Assembly (NCBI RefSeq): GCF_016908315.1
Contig: NZ_JAFBDQ010000005.1
Location: forward strand, 188,001-252,000
Origin: Halanaerobacter jeridensis
Lineage (GTDB): Bacteria; Bacillota; Halanaerobiia; Halobacteroidales; Halobacteroidaceae
Direction of reading: 5' to 3'
Length of the DNA: 64,000 nucleotides
Made by a program: the position numbers and the translations under genes. Shown piece after piece: positions 43,661-52,211 of the stretch (position 1 is the stretch's first letter; the number at the start of each line of letters is the position of its first letter). The notes below the pieces were generated by a model, which saw only the letters and a list, made by a program, of their open reading frames with translations, searched no databases and was not told the DNA's origin.

Positions 43661-44518
43661 CTATATTGTTTTACACCATAAATTCATATCCTCTAATCCA
43701 CCTGCAATATTACAATTTTGAATTAATCTACCCGTATAGTCATAACCAGCACGGCTAAAAATTTTATTAACACCTTCTACTTTGGCCCGAGCAATAGTAT
43801 ACAAGCAATTATAATCTTTCTTTCTTAATAACTGTTCTAATTCATATAAAAGGTAGCTAGCCAAACCTTGGCCCCTATAATCTGTTAAAGTCGCAAAATC
43901 AGTCATTTCAGCATTTTTTTCTTCAGGGACTGTTTCTGCAGAAGCAGCAGCAACTAAATCATTCCCATCATAAATCAGAGCATAAATAACATTTTCTGCC
44001 CACATTTGCTGCAAATAATCTACTTCATTAATTGGATAAGGATAAGACTCAAACACTTTATCATATAGTTCAGCTAAATTATTCAAATCATCTTTTGCAG
44101 CTATTTTGAATTTATAATCAGCCGGCAAATCATCATTATTATCTATAGTTCCTTCTTTAATCAACTTATTGATAATTCTTTCCTCTTTACTACAATCAAT
44201 CATTTCTTTTCTTTCTTTAGTTAAATAATAAGCCATTGATACTGCATCATCATTTGGATAATAATCTTTTATAACTGCTTCTTTTTCAAAACCAAGCTGC
44301 TGAAATTTATCTTTATCACTTTGATATGCTTTAACCCAAATCTTAGTAAAATTATTTTCTTCAGCTTTGGCAATTAATTGAGAGATTAATTCATCAATAT
44401 TTTGACCTTGATAACTTTTGATCACAATTCGGCGATTCAACGGAGATAAATGAAGCTGTGCCTGATAACCTGCTCCACTTATTGTTTCTTTACTACCATC
44501 TACTTGCTTAGCTATCAT
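43661..44518 (-). CDS. ablB: Putative beta-lysine N-acetyltransferase
   Basis: The protein of about 285 residues acetylates beta-lysine to Nε-acetyl-beta-lysine, a compatible solute of methanogens and some halophilic or halotolerant bacteria. An N-terminal GNAT-like half (IAKQVDGSKETISGAGYQAQ, KIWVKAYQSDKDKFQQLGF) is followed by a GNAT domain at about 170-285 with the acetyl-CoA loop LTDYRGQGLASYLLYELE. The start is uncertain. The ATG at 44518 has GGGAG 10 bases upstream and overlaps ablA by 11 bases; an ATG at 44527 is also possible. Its pairing with ablA makes the assignment firm. Confidence 0.9.
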   Translation of the reverse strand: MIAKQVDGSKETISGAGYQAQLHLSPLNRRIVIKSYQGQNIDELISQLIAKAEENNFTKIWVKAYQSDKDKFQQLGFEKEAVIKDYYPNDDAVSMAYYLTKERKEMIDCSKEERIINKLIKEGTIDNNDDLPADYKFKIAAKDDLNNLAELYDKVFESYPYPINEVDYLQQMWAENVIYALIYDGNDLVAAASAETVPEEKNAEMTDFATLTDYRGQGLASYLLYELEQLLRKKDYNCLYTIARAKVEGVNKIFSRAGYDYTGRLIQNCNIAGGLEDMNLWCKTI

Positions 44519-45788
44519 AATTCCCATACTCCCGCTCACTACTTTGTAAACTGATTTTATCATTATCCTCAGAGAATAATTTCTGTAATCCAATATCATT
44601 CTGTTCTTCTTCTTCTACAAAAGGATTATCACAAATATTACAATTCGGTGGGCAATTACTAGTCTGGTTTTCTGGCTCAGTATAAACAGTAATCGTTCCT
44701 TCGAAATTTCTAAGAATAGTTTTACGATTAGAATTAGATAATAAATAATTAGGAGAAACAGGGATCTTTCCACCACCACCTGGCGCATCTACAACATATC
44801 GAGGAACTGAAAAACCAGAAGTATGACCAATTAAATGTTCCATTACTTCTATACCCTTAGCAATCGGGGTTCTAAAGTGCTCAATACCTCTAGATAAATC
44901 ACATTGATATAAATAATAAGGGCGCACTCTATTTTGCACTAATTGATGCATTAAATCTTTAATTATTTCAGGACAATCATTTACATCACGCAATAATACA
45001 GTTTGGTTCCCCAATGGAATACCGGCATTAGCTAATTTATTTAAGGCTTCTTTTGATTCAGCAGTTATCTCTTTTTTATGATTAAAATGAGTATTAATCC
45101 AAACAGGTCCATGTTCTTCAGTAATTTCTGATAACATATCCACTAACCCATCAGTAATTCCTTGAGGTAAAACCACTGGTAATCTACTACCAACTCGAAC
45201 AACTTCTACATGAGGAATCTTATATAATTCTACAATGATTTTTCTTAGTATTTCACGATCAATTAATAACGGATCACCGCCTGATAATAATACATCCCGC
45301 ACTTGAGGAGTCTCTTTAATATATTCAATTCCTTGCTTAATTTGCTCTAAATTCACTGTTCCTTCATCATCACCAACTTTTCTTTTTCGCGTACAATGGC
45401 GGCAAAACATGGAACATTTATTTGTTACTAATAATAAGACTCGGTCAGGATAGCGGTGAGTTAATCCATCGACTGGAGAATCTTTATCTTCATGTAATGG
45501 ATCATCCATTTCATAATTATTATTTTTCAATTCATCAGACTGTGGTATTGCTTGCTGCTTAATTGGGCAAGTATCATCATCAAAATCAATTAGCGAAGCA
45601 TAATAAGGAGTGATTGACATTGGAAATACATCTGCTGCTTTCTTTATCTTTTGTGCTTCTGAATCCGAAATAGAAAACTTATCTTCTAATTCTTGTACAC
45701 TAGTAATACTATTTTCTAACTGCCACTGCCAATCATTCCATTCTTCTTTACTACAGTCCCAAATATTTTGAACCTCAGAAAAATTCAC
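44508..45788 (-). CDS. ablA: Lysine 2,3-aminomutase (radical SAM, AblA type)
   Basis: The 426-residue radical SAM/PLP enzyme converts L-lysine to L-beta-lysine. The Fe-S motif is CSMFCRHCTRKRKVGD (C-x3-C-x2-C). VRDVLLSGGDPLLID, WINTHFNHKKEI, GNQTVLLRDVND, CDLSRGIEHFRTP and the PLP-lysine region APGGGGKIPVSPNYLL follow. A C-terminal cysteine cluster (CPPNCNIC) resembles the zinc site of such enzymes. The start is GTG with AGGAGGAG upstream. Together with ablB it points to osmolyte synthesis under salt stress, rather than lysine fermentation, for which other genes would be expected nearby. Confidence 0.95.
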   Translation of the reverse strand: MNFSEVQNIWDCSKEEWNDWQWQLENSITSVQELEDKFSISDSEAQKIKKAADVFPMSITPYYASLIDFDDDTCPIKQQAIPQSDELKNNNYEMDDPLHEDKDSPVDGLTHRYPDRVLLLVTNKCSMFCRHCTRKRKVGDDEGTVNLEQIKQGIEYIKETPQVRDVLLSGGDPLLIDREILRKIIVELYKIPHVEVVRVGSRLPVVLPQGITDGLVDMLSEITEEHGPVWINTHFNHKKEITAESKEALNKLANAGIPLGNQTVLLRDVNDCPEIIKDLMHQLVQNRVRPYYLYQCDLSRGIEHFRTPIAKGIEVMEHLIGHTSGFSVPRYVVDAPGGGGKIPVSPNYLLSNSNRKTILRNFEGTITVYTEPENQTSNCPPNCNICDNPFVEEEEQNDIGLQKLFSEDNDKISLQSSEREYGNYDS

Positions 45789-46004
45789 TTTATTATCTCC
45801 TCCTGATAATTATAATAGTAATTTATTATTTAAAGGAAAAATTATTTAACAAAGAAGTTGAAAGAAATTTCCTAATTCAAGTTCAAATAAATATTATCAA
45901 GGGTAGATAGAAAAATCAAATCAAATACAGCGATTAAATTAATTTAGCTCCTCTTTTCTCTAACAAATATCTTCTAGTTTTTATTTACTACTTTAATTAG
46001 TGAT

Positions 46005-46433
46005 TTATTTATCGTTTTTTTGACAATCAGGACACAAACCATAAAATTTTATACTATGATCTTGTATTTGATAACCAGTTTCAGAACTCAATTCATCTTC
46101 ATACTCCTGCAGAGGGCAATCTAAGGGAACAATCTGATTACAATTAACACAAACTAAATGATGATGATGTACTTCACCCATTAATTCAAATTTACTTTCT
46201 TGGTCATTAATATTCAACTTTTTAATAAATCTTTTATTCTCAAATAAATTCAAAGTTCGATAAATAGTTGATAATCTTAAGCTAATTTCTGCATCCTCTA
46301 ATTTTTGATGAATTTCCTTAGCAGTTAATGGTTTACTTTGCTCAAGCAATATGTTTAAAATGTTTATCCGCTGTTTAGTACATCTAATTCCTTCAGCTTT
46401 TAATTTGTTTTTCCATTCTGCTAAATCGTCCAT
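46005..46433 (-). CDS. zur: Fur-family regulator, probably Zur
   Basis: The 142-residue regulator has the Fur winged helix (GIRCTKQRINILNILLEQSK, PLTAKEIHQKL, LSTIYRTLNLFENKRFIKK). A histidine-rich sensing region follows (EVHHHHLVCVNCNQIVPLDC), with the structural zinc motifs CVNC and CPDC. Location beside znuACB and a palindromic box on the znuA promoter argue for zinc sensing rather than iron or peroxide. The ATG at 46433 has AGGTGA upstream. A miniature inverted-repeat element ends about 27 bases before the start and separates zur from znuB. Confidence 0.88.
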   Translation of the reverse strand: MDDLAEWKNKLKAEGIRCTKQRINILNILLEQSKPLTAKEIHQKLEDAEISLRLSTIYRTLNLFENKRFIKKLNINDQESKFELMGEVHHHHLVCVNCNQIVPLDCPLQEYEDELSSETGYQIQDHSIKFYGLCPDCQKNDK

Positions 46434-46459
46434 TTTATTCACCTACCATTTTAATTTTA

Positions 46460-46672
46460 TCTATATAAAGTGTAACTTTCAGTGCAACTTTATAGCTAGA
46501 AGTAAGTAGCTAGGGGCTAGTAGTTAAAACATAAAATTAAATTCAAAACCTAAAACATTAACCTAGTATTCAATAATTCAAAGCTATGAACTGTTTTTTT
46601 TGTTTTGAATTTACTACTAGCTACTAGCTTTTATCTACTAGCTAGTGGCACGATAGTGCCACTTTATATAGA
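46460..46672. mobile_element. Miniature inverted-repeat element, copy B
   Basis: The 213-bp element has ends TCTATATAAAG and CTTTATATAGA, flanked by TA on both sides, suggesting a TA target duplication. The right subterminal hairpin GTGGCAC-GATA-GTGCCAC is the same as in copy A. The left subterminal hairpin differs in sequence but keeps pairing (AAAGT...ACTTT). It lies exactly between the znuB stop codon (46675) and the start region of zur. Confidence 0.85.
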
Positions 46673-46674
46673 TA

Positions 46675-47484
46675 TTATGTTACTTTTTGTTTTGTAAAAT
46701 TAAATAACAACACAAACAACAAATACCCTACACTTGCTAAAATAATAGTCCCGCCTGGGGCCAAATCTTGATAAAAAGAAATAAACAACCCACTATTAAC
46801 TGCTAACACACTAAATAATACACTATAAAATACTGTCCCCTTAAAACTTTTAGAAACTTGTAAAGCAGTCGCTACTGGTAAAGTAATTAAAGAAGAAATC
46901 AACAATCCACCTACAATTCGCATTGATAAAGAAATAGTAATGGAAACTAAAACTATAAATAATATATTCAATGTTTTAACTGGAATTCCGGCTAATTTAG
47001 CTTCTCGTTCACTAAAAGCTAAGAAAAAGAAACCATAATATAAAGCTCCCATAATTATTATAATAAGCACTCCCATCGGCAAAACTAACATTACATCCTG
47101 CCAACTCACTAAAGAAATACTTCCAAATAAATAACTGAAAATACTGGAGTTACTATTAGTTAAACTAATCAGAATTGTAGCTAATCCTAACCCAGTAGCT
47201 AGCACAATTGATAACGATAATTCTGCATAATCATTATATTTTTTTCTCAAATTTTCAATTCCCAATCCAGCTATTACAGAAACTATTAAAGCTGTATAAA
47301 CTGGATAAACTCCTAATAACATTCCCAAAGCTACTCCAGCTAATGCTACATGTGATAGAGTATGTCCAATTAAAGCTAATCGCTTTAAAATTAAAATAAC
47401 ACCAATCAAAGCTGCAATCACAGCTATTATATTTCCTACAATAAATGCTCGCTGCATAAAACCATAAGTAAATATTTCTAACAT
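46675..47484 (-). CDS. znuB: Zinc ABC transporter permease
   Basis: The 269-residue membrane protein has about seven to eight hydrophobic segments. It belongs to the ABC-3 (ZnuB/MntB) family: LALIGHTLSHVALAGVALGM near the N-terminus, SLSIVLATGLGLATILISL, and the C-terminal VGGLLISSLITLPVATALQV. It is the channel of the zinc importer. Its ATG overlaps the znuC end by 7 bases, with GGGCGGTG upstream. The copy B repeat element begins within 3 bases of its stop codon, so the operon's natural terminator may have been displaced. Confidence 0.93.
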   Translation of the reverse strand: MLEIFTYGFMQRAFIVGNIIAVIAALIGVILILKRLALIGHTLSHVALAGVALGMLLGVYPVYTALIVSVIAGLGIENLRKKYNDYAELSLSIVLATGLGLATILISLTNSNSSIFSYLFGSISLVSWQDVMLVLPMGVLIIIIMGALYYGFFFLAFSEREAKLAGIPVKTLNILFIVLVSITISLSMRIVGGLLISSLITLPVATALQVSKSFKGTVFYSVLFSVLAVNSGLFISFYQDLAPGGTIILASVGYLLFVLLFNFTKQKVT

Positions 47485-48245
47485 GCATTTTCACCGCCCT
47501 GATGTTGATGCCGTTCAACCCACATCTGATTATCAGACAAAGTATCAAAATAATTGTCACAGCAAAAACCATCAGCTTGATGTACAAAAATACTATCATT
47601 AGCAAAACAAGCTACTTTATTAGCTTGATCACTAATCACATGTACATCATGAGAAATCATAACAATTGTAATATCAAGTTCATTATTTAATTCTGCTAAT
47701 AATTTATAAAATTCCTGCTGTGATTCCGTATCAACTCCAACTAATGGCTCATCTAAGAAAATAATATCAGGATTAGTTACTAAGGTTCGAGCAATAAATA
47801 TCTTTTGCTTTTGCCCCCCAGACAAATTTCCAATTTGCTGGTTTTTATAATCTAACATGCCCACTAATTCTAAAGTTTGATCAATTTTCTTTTCTAAATC
47901 ACTGTTCAATATCTTAAAAAAACCCATTTCATTATACATATTAGAAGCAATAATCTCTTTCACAGTAGCAGGAAAACTTTCATTAAACCCTCTTACTTCT
48001 TGAGCAATATATCCCACTTTAGTCCAATCATTGAACTTTTTGATTGAGCGGCCTAAAAGTTTAATTTCTCCTTTATTTGCTTTTAATAGCCCAAGCATCA
48101 ATTTTATTAATGTACTTTTACCTGAACCATTGGGCCCAATAAAAGCAATGAAGTCTCCTTCCATAATTTCTAAATCTATATCCTGCAGAATTAATTCTTC
48201 TTCATAACTAAAAAATAAATTATTAACTTCTACAACCTTATTCAT
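47478..48245 (-). CDS. znuC: Zinc ABC transporter ATP-binding protein
   Basis: The 255-residue ATPase powers the ZnuAB importer. Walker A is GPNGSGKSTLIKLML, the Q-loop YIAQEVRG, the signature LSGGQKQKIFIARTL, Walker B IIFLDEPLVGVD, and the switch histidine lies in VMISHDVHV. The C-terminus contains CFAND, FCCDNYFDTL and a final histidine-rich WVERHQHQGGENAC, which could bind zinc. It overlaps znuA by 8 bases and znuB by 7, so all three are translationally coupled. Confidence 0.94.
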   Translation of the reverse strand: MNKVVEVNNLFFSYEEELILQDIDLEIMEGDFIAFIGPNGSGKSTLIKLMLGLLKANKGEIKLLGRSIKKFNDWTKVGYIAQEVRGFNESFPATVKEIIASNMYNEMGFFKILNSDLEKKIDQTLELVGMLDYKNQQIGNLSGGQKQKIFIARTLVTNPDIIFLDEPLVGVDTESQQEFYKLLAELNNELDITIVMISHDVHVISDQANKVACFANDSIFVHQADGFCCDNYFDTLSDNQMWVERHQHQGGENAC

Positions 48246-49212
48246 TTTCTTCCACCAACGCTTTCTTTAAGTTTTCTAAATTCTGATACATTAAAGTAAA
48301 ATAATCTTCACCACTCTCTTTTTCTTCTTTGGTTAATCCAGCTACTGGATTTAACTCTAAAACCTGCAAATTTGCTTCCTCAGCTAAAACATTAACCGTT
48401 TTAGGACTAGCTAGAGTTTCCATAAAAATATATTCTAAATTGTGTTCTCGAGCGTAAGTAGTTAATCGTGCTAAGACCCCTGGTGAAGGTTCCTCATGGG
48501 GGGCAACTCCCGTTACAGATAATTGTTCAAAGCCATAACGATGCCCTAAATACCCAAAAGCTGAATGAGAAACTAAAATATGATCTTGTGTCTTATTATT
48601 TAAAATAGATTGATACTTCTGATCTAACTTATTAATCTTTTTAGCAAATTCTTCATAATTCTTTTGATAATCTTTTTGATTTTCAGGATCTAATTCACTA
48701 AACTCCACTTTCATTTTTTGAGCAATTCTTTTCATATTTAAAGGATTCAACCATAAATGAGGATCATGTTGACCTTGATGTTTATGATCATGATTATGAC
48801 TATCTGCATTAGATTCATGCTCATTACTTGAATGAGCAATATTATTTTTATTATAATCAATTAAATTAACATATCGGCTAATATTAATCATCTTAGATTT
48901 GGAATCTGTTAAATTCTCTTTTACATCACTAGCCCACGGCTCTAATCCAACTCCATTATAAAAAAACAGGGCAGATCTTTCCAATTTTGCTATCTGCTTA
49001 GGAGTAGGACGATAACTATGCAATTCTGCCCCATTAGGGACAACTAATTTAACAGTTATATTATCTCCTGCTACTTTATTTGCCGTTTCATATAAAGGGT
49101 AAATACTCGTATAAACGGTCACTCCCTCATCTTTGCTCGGTGCACCCTGACAACCACTTAATAATAATACAATCAATAATCCAAATACAATTAATTTTAA
49201 TTTATCATTCAT
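48238..49212 (-). CDS. znuA: Zinc ABC transporter substrate-binding lipoprotein
   Basis: The protein of about 324 residues begins with a lipoprotein signal (LIVFGLLIVLLLSGC), so it is anchored outside the membrane at that cysteine. It is a cluster A-I metal-binding protein: ELHSYRPTPKQ with a ligand histidine, YNGVGLEPWA, and a histidine/aspartate-rich loop around residues 115-140 (HSSNEHESNADSHNHDHKHQ). HDPHLWLNPLNMKRI, VSHSAFGYLGHRYG and FMETLASPKT follow. The rich histidine loop favours zinc over manganese. The ATG at 49212 has AAGGGG 9 bases upstream; earlier in-frame codons are too close to that site. Confidence 0.93.
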   Translation of the reverse strand: MNDKLKLIVFGLLIVLLLSGCQGAPSKDEGVTVYTSIYPLYETANKVAGDNITVKLVVPNGAELHSYRPTPKQIAKLERSALFFYNGVGLEPWASDVKENLTDSKSKMINISRYVNLIDYNKNNIAHSSNEHESNADSHNHDHKHQGQHDPHLWLNPLNMKRIAQKMKVEFSELDPENQKDYQKNYEEFAKKINKLDQKYQSILNNKTQDHILVSHSAFGYLGHRYGFEQLSVTGVAPHEEPSPGVLARLTTYAREHNLEYIFMETLASPKTVNVLAEEANLQVLELNPVAGLTKEEKESGEDYFTLMYQNLENLKKALVEENE

Positions 49213-49249
49213 TTCCATCAACCCCTTTTTCTAAAATGAATTTTCATCT

Positions 49250-49270
49250 AGTTGCAAATCATTTGCAACT
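49250..49270 (-). promoter_or_regulatory. Probable Zur operator of znuACB
   Basis: A perfect 21-bp inverted repeat, AGTTGCAAAT-C-ATTTGCAACT, is a 10-1-10 palindrome like Fur-family boxes. It lies at the expected transcription start, just downstream of the znuA -10 box. Confidence 0.85.
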
Positions 49271-49276
49271 GATAAT

Positions 49277-49305
49277 ATGATAATACATTTACATTAATTT
49301 GTCAA
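49277..49305 (-). promoter_or_regulatory. znuA promoter
   Basis: TTGACA and TATCAT are separated by 17 bases on the minus strand. The start point would fall at the edge of the palindrome at 49250-49270. Confidence 0.8.
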
Positions 49306-49310
49306 AAAAT

Positions 49311-49345
49311 AAAAAAATGGAGAACAGAAACTGTTCTCCATAAAA
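49311..49345 (-). terminator. Intrinsic terminator after the M23 peptidase gene
   Basis: ATGGAGAACAG and CTGTTCTCCAT form a perfect 11-bp stem, followed by TTTTTATTTTTT on the minus strand. It lies directly against the znuA promoter. Confidence 0.9.
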
Positions 49346-49346
49346 A

Positions 49347-50384
49347 TTATCTTAAATATTCCAATGGATTAACCGGCTTACTATTGACCAAAACTCTAAA
49401 ATCAAGGTGTGGACCTGTACTCAATCCTGAATTTCCACTACGACAAATTACTTGTCCACGCTGAACTCTTTCTCCAGCATCAACTAATAATCTTGAATTA
49501 TGAGCGTAAGATGTAACTACTCCATTACCATGGTCAATTGTCACTATTCGACCAAATCCTTTAATCCAGCCACTACTTAGTACTCTTCCAGCTTTAGCAG
49601 CTTTTACTGCTGTTCCACTAGGAACTGCAATATCTATTCCACCATGAAATTTCTTTTCATTTAAGATTGGATGCATTCGCCAACCATAATTAGAACTTAT
49701 TTTCCCATCTACAGGCCAAACAAATTTATCACTATTAACTTGTCCACTACCACGAGAACTACCAGATAAATCTAACATCAATTTAGGTACCTTTATCTTT
49801 TGGCCTGCTCTCAAACGATTAGAATTTAAATTATTTACTGCTTTAATTCGATGAACAGTTGTATGATAACGCTGAGCTAAAGTTTCTAATGTATCTCCTC
49901 TTTTTATTCTATAAGAAATAATATTATAAAAATCCGTATCTAAACCGCCACCCATACCAGTTTTAGGGATAATTAATTCATTCCCAGGATGAATTACAGT
50001 ATTTTCTAAATTATTGGCATTCCTAATTACTTTCACAGGTATATCAAAATCTCTTGCTATTTCATACAAGCTATCTCCTTTACGCACTGTATATTCATCA
50101 AAACTAACACTCTTTTTCAGTTCGCTCCAAGTTTCACTTCCTACTACCCCATCTACAGGTAATCCGGCTTTTCTTTGAAACTTTACTACTGCTCTTTTAG
50201 TTGAAGGGCCAAAAATACCATCAATCATAATTGGCTCTCCTAACATCACTAAATTTTCCTGTAATTCTCTAACATCTTTACCTCTCATCCCGCGCTGTAA
50301 AGTTCTATGAGCAGCATTAACTACTCCTGATACAGCTAATAGCATAACCACCATACAGATAACTACTGTTTTTTTTCGATTCAA
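49347..50384 (-). CDS. Secreted M23 endopeptidase with peptidoglycan-binding and two LysM domains
   Basis: The protein of about 345 residues has a signal peptide (TVVICMVVMLLAVSGVVNAA). A peptidoglycan-binding domain follows (about 28-90: MRGKDVRELQENL, IDGIFGPSTKRAVVKFQ), then two LysM domains (about 98-140, YTVRKGDSLYEIARDF; and about 157-202, YRIKRGDTLETLAQRYHT). The C-terminal M23 domain has NYGWRMHPILNEKKFHGGID with ligands H and D. Its last motif is GPHLDFRV, where the family usually has H-x-H, so one zinc-ligand histidine is aspartate. It may cleave or only bind peptidoglycan. The TTG at 50384 fits GGGGAGG at 7-base spacing; another TTG at 50390 is too close. Confidence 0.88.
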   Translation of the reverse strand: MNRKKTVVICMVVMLLAVSGVVNAAHRTLQRGMRGKDVRELQENLVMLGEPIMIDGIFGPSTKRAVVKFQRKAGLPVDGVVGSETWSELKKSVSFDEYTVRKGDSLYEIARDFDIPVKVIRNANNLENTVIHPGNELIIPKTGMGGGLDTDFYNIISYRIKRGDTLETLAQRYHTTVHRIKAVNNLNSNRLRAGQKIKVPKLMLDLSGSSRGSGQVNSDKFVWPVDGKISSNYGWRMHPILNEKKFHGGIDIAVPSGTAVKAAKAGRVLSSGWIKGFGRIVTIDHGNGVVTSYAHNSRLLVDAGERVQRGQVICRSGNSGLSTGPHLDFRVLVNSKPVNPLEYLR

Positions 50385-50604
50385 ATTCAAACCTCCCCAA
50401 TCTCCTTAAATATTTAATTATAATCCTTATTATATTTTTCTACACTTATACTCTTATTCCTGCAATAAATTTGCCCAATTTACATTCATACTTCAAATAT
50501 ACCAAACTTATTTCAAAAGTTCAATGGTATTTTATTACAAATAGTTCTATAATAAAGTATTCTTTTTTAGAATTAAAAGCACCTTTTATTTTCCAAAAAA
50601 AAGA

Positions 50605-50640
50605 AAAAAGCAGAGTTAGGTAACAAGACAACTCTGCTTA
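50605..50640 (-). terminator. Intrinsic terminator after argF
   Basis: AAGCAGAGTT and AACTCTGCTT form a perfect 10-bp stem around a 12-base loop, followed by TTTTC on the minus strand. Confidence 0.85.
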
Positions 50641-50662
50641 AATTAATTAATTTATTTATATT

Positions 50663-51586
50663 TTAATTATTATTCATCAGCTGTACCATAATTGATTTTT
50701 GTAAATGCAATCTATTCTCTGCTTGATCAAATACTACAGAATTTTCTCCATCAATAACCTCTGCAGTAACTTCTTCTCCACGATGAGCTGGCAAACAATG
50801 TAGAAAGACTGGATTAGCAGCAGCTAATTCCATCATCTCATTATTTACTTGATAATCTTTGAATATTTTCTTTCGTTCTTCTGCTTCATCTTCATCTCCC
50901 ATACTAGCCCAAACATCAGTATAAACTACATCAGCTTCTTTAACAGCTAATTTAGGATCATTTGTAATTTCAATTTCACTCCCACTATCTTCAGAAATTT
51001 TTTCTGATGTTGTTATTATATCTTCTTGTGGTTCATAGTTTTTAGGACTAGCTATACTAATATCCATCCCTACTTTAGCTGCTCCTAACAATAAAGAATG
51101 AGCCATATTATTGCCATCACCAATATAAGTTAATTTTAATTCGCGTAAATTACCCTTTTTTTCTTGTATAGTAAATAGATCAGCTAATGCCTGACAGGGA
51201 TGATATAAATCAGTTAAACCATTAATTACAGGAATAGAACTATTAGCAGCCAATTCTTCAACATCACTTTGAGCAAAAGTACGAATCATAATTCCATCTA
51301 AATAGCGTGATAAAGCTTTAGCAGTATCAGCAATAGTCTCTCCTCGCCCTAGTTGAATATCATCAGAACTAAGAAAGATTCCTTGACCACCTAATTGATA
51401 AATTCCTGTTTCAAAAGAAACCCGAGTTCGAGTAGATGATTTAGCAAAAATCAACCCTAAACTCTGTCCTGCTAAATGTTTATGTTCTATTCCATTATTT
51501 TTTTTATACTTTAATTCAGTTGTTAAAGTAAATAGTTCTTTAATCTCCTTTACTCCTAAATCTTGAATTGTTAATAAATTTTCCAT
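50663..51586 (-). CDS. argF: Ornithine carbamoyltransferase
   Basis: The 307-residue enzyme makes citrulline from ornithine and carbamoyl phosphate. The carbamoyl-phosphate motif is FAKSSTRTRVSFETGIYQLG (the STRT loop). SSDDIQLGRGETIADTAKAL, VINGLTDLYHPCQALADL (H-P-C-Q), YIGDGNNMAHSLLLGAAKVG and the ornithine-side motif FLHCLPAHRGEEV are all present. The length is normal. GGAGGGG precedes the ATG. No other arginine gene is adjacent, so whether it works in synthesis or in the arginine deiminase pathway cannot be told here. Its own terminator follows. Confidence 0.95.
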   Translation of the reverse strand: MENLLTIQDLGVKEIKELFTLTTELKYKKNNGIEHKHLAGQSLGLIFAKSSTRTRVSFETGIYQLGGQGIFLSSDDIQLGRGETIADTAKALSRYLDGIMIRTFAQSDVEELAANSSIPVINGLTDLYHPCQALADLFTIQEKKGNLRELKLTYIGDGNNMAHSLLLGAAKVGMDISIASPKNYEPQEDIITTSEKISEDSGSEIEITNDPKLAVKEADVVYTDVWASMGDEDEAEERKKIFKDYQVNNEMMELAAANPVFLHCLPAHRGEEVTAEVIDGENSVVFDQAENRLHLQKSIMVQLMNNN

Positions 51587-51648
51587 TTGATCCCCTCCTC
51601 TTTTTCATAATTATACAACCAAGAGAATAAATATTCAAGGGTTTTAAT

Positions 51649-51680
51649 AAAAAAGTCAGAGGAGTCTCCTCTGACTAAAA
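51649..51680 (-). terminator. Intrinsic terminator after the hemerythrin gene
   Basis: AGTCAGAGGAG and CTCCTCTGACT form a near-perfect stem with a minimal loop, followed by TTTTTTATT on the minus strand. Confidence 0.9.
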
Positions 51681-51686
51681 CAAAAC

Positions 51687-52076
51687 TTAACTCATTATAT
51701 ATTTTTTTATATCTTGGTCAATATAATAAATATGAGCTTCAAACAATTTTATGATTTCAAAATATACATCATAAATAAGGTTAGCATCAACTTGCTGACT
51801 ATCTAAATTTGCAATCAACTCTAAAACTCTATCTTTCAAAATTCGGTGCACACGTTTATGTTCTGACTGATACGGGTAATCAAATTCTTGTTGTATTTTT
51901 TCTTCTTTGGCAAAATGACTGTCTAAATAATTTTTAAAGAACGAATTCATTTTTTTCAATTCTGTGCTAGTAACATTTTTTTGGGCTTTAATCTGGGTTA
52001 AAAATTGATTTGAACGGTCAAAAAAACTATCATGGTCACTATCCAAATCTTCAATTCCCAATTTTGCTATTTTCAT
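51687..52076 (-). CDS. Bacteriohemerythrin-like oxygen-binding protein
   Basis: The 129-residue four-helix protein has the di-iron ligand pattern of hemerythrins: HDSFF near residue 15, HFAKEE (H-x3-E), HKRVHRIL (H-x3-H) and HIYYIDQDI (H-x4-D). The length fits a stand-alone bacteriohemerythrin. Such proteins bind O2 or may sense it, which suits an anaerobe near signalling genes. GAGGTGG precedes the ATG. It lies 135 bases downstream of the GGDEF coding part, which may put both under oxygen- or redox-related control, though this is inference. Confidence 0.88.
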   Translation of the reverse strand: MKIAKLGIEDLDSDHDSFFDRSNQFLTQIKAQKNVTSTELKKMNSFFKNYLDSHFAKEEKIQQEFDYPYQSEHKRVHRILKDRVLELIANLDSQQVDANLIYDVYFEIIKLFEAHIYYIDQDIKKYIMS

Positions 52077-52211
52077 ATTACCACCTCATAAATTATGATA
52101 TATTAAATCTTATTTATTAATTTCATCATAATTATGGGTAGCACCTTTCTTTTAACAGAATCTTAGCATTATTTTAACTTATCATTAACAAAAGATTTAA
52201 AAGTAAATACT

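Noticed and set aside
47255-47605. 116-residue minus-strand frame overlapping znuB and znuC
   Set aside because: It is a cysteine-rich out-of-frame reading of two well-supported genes.
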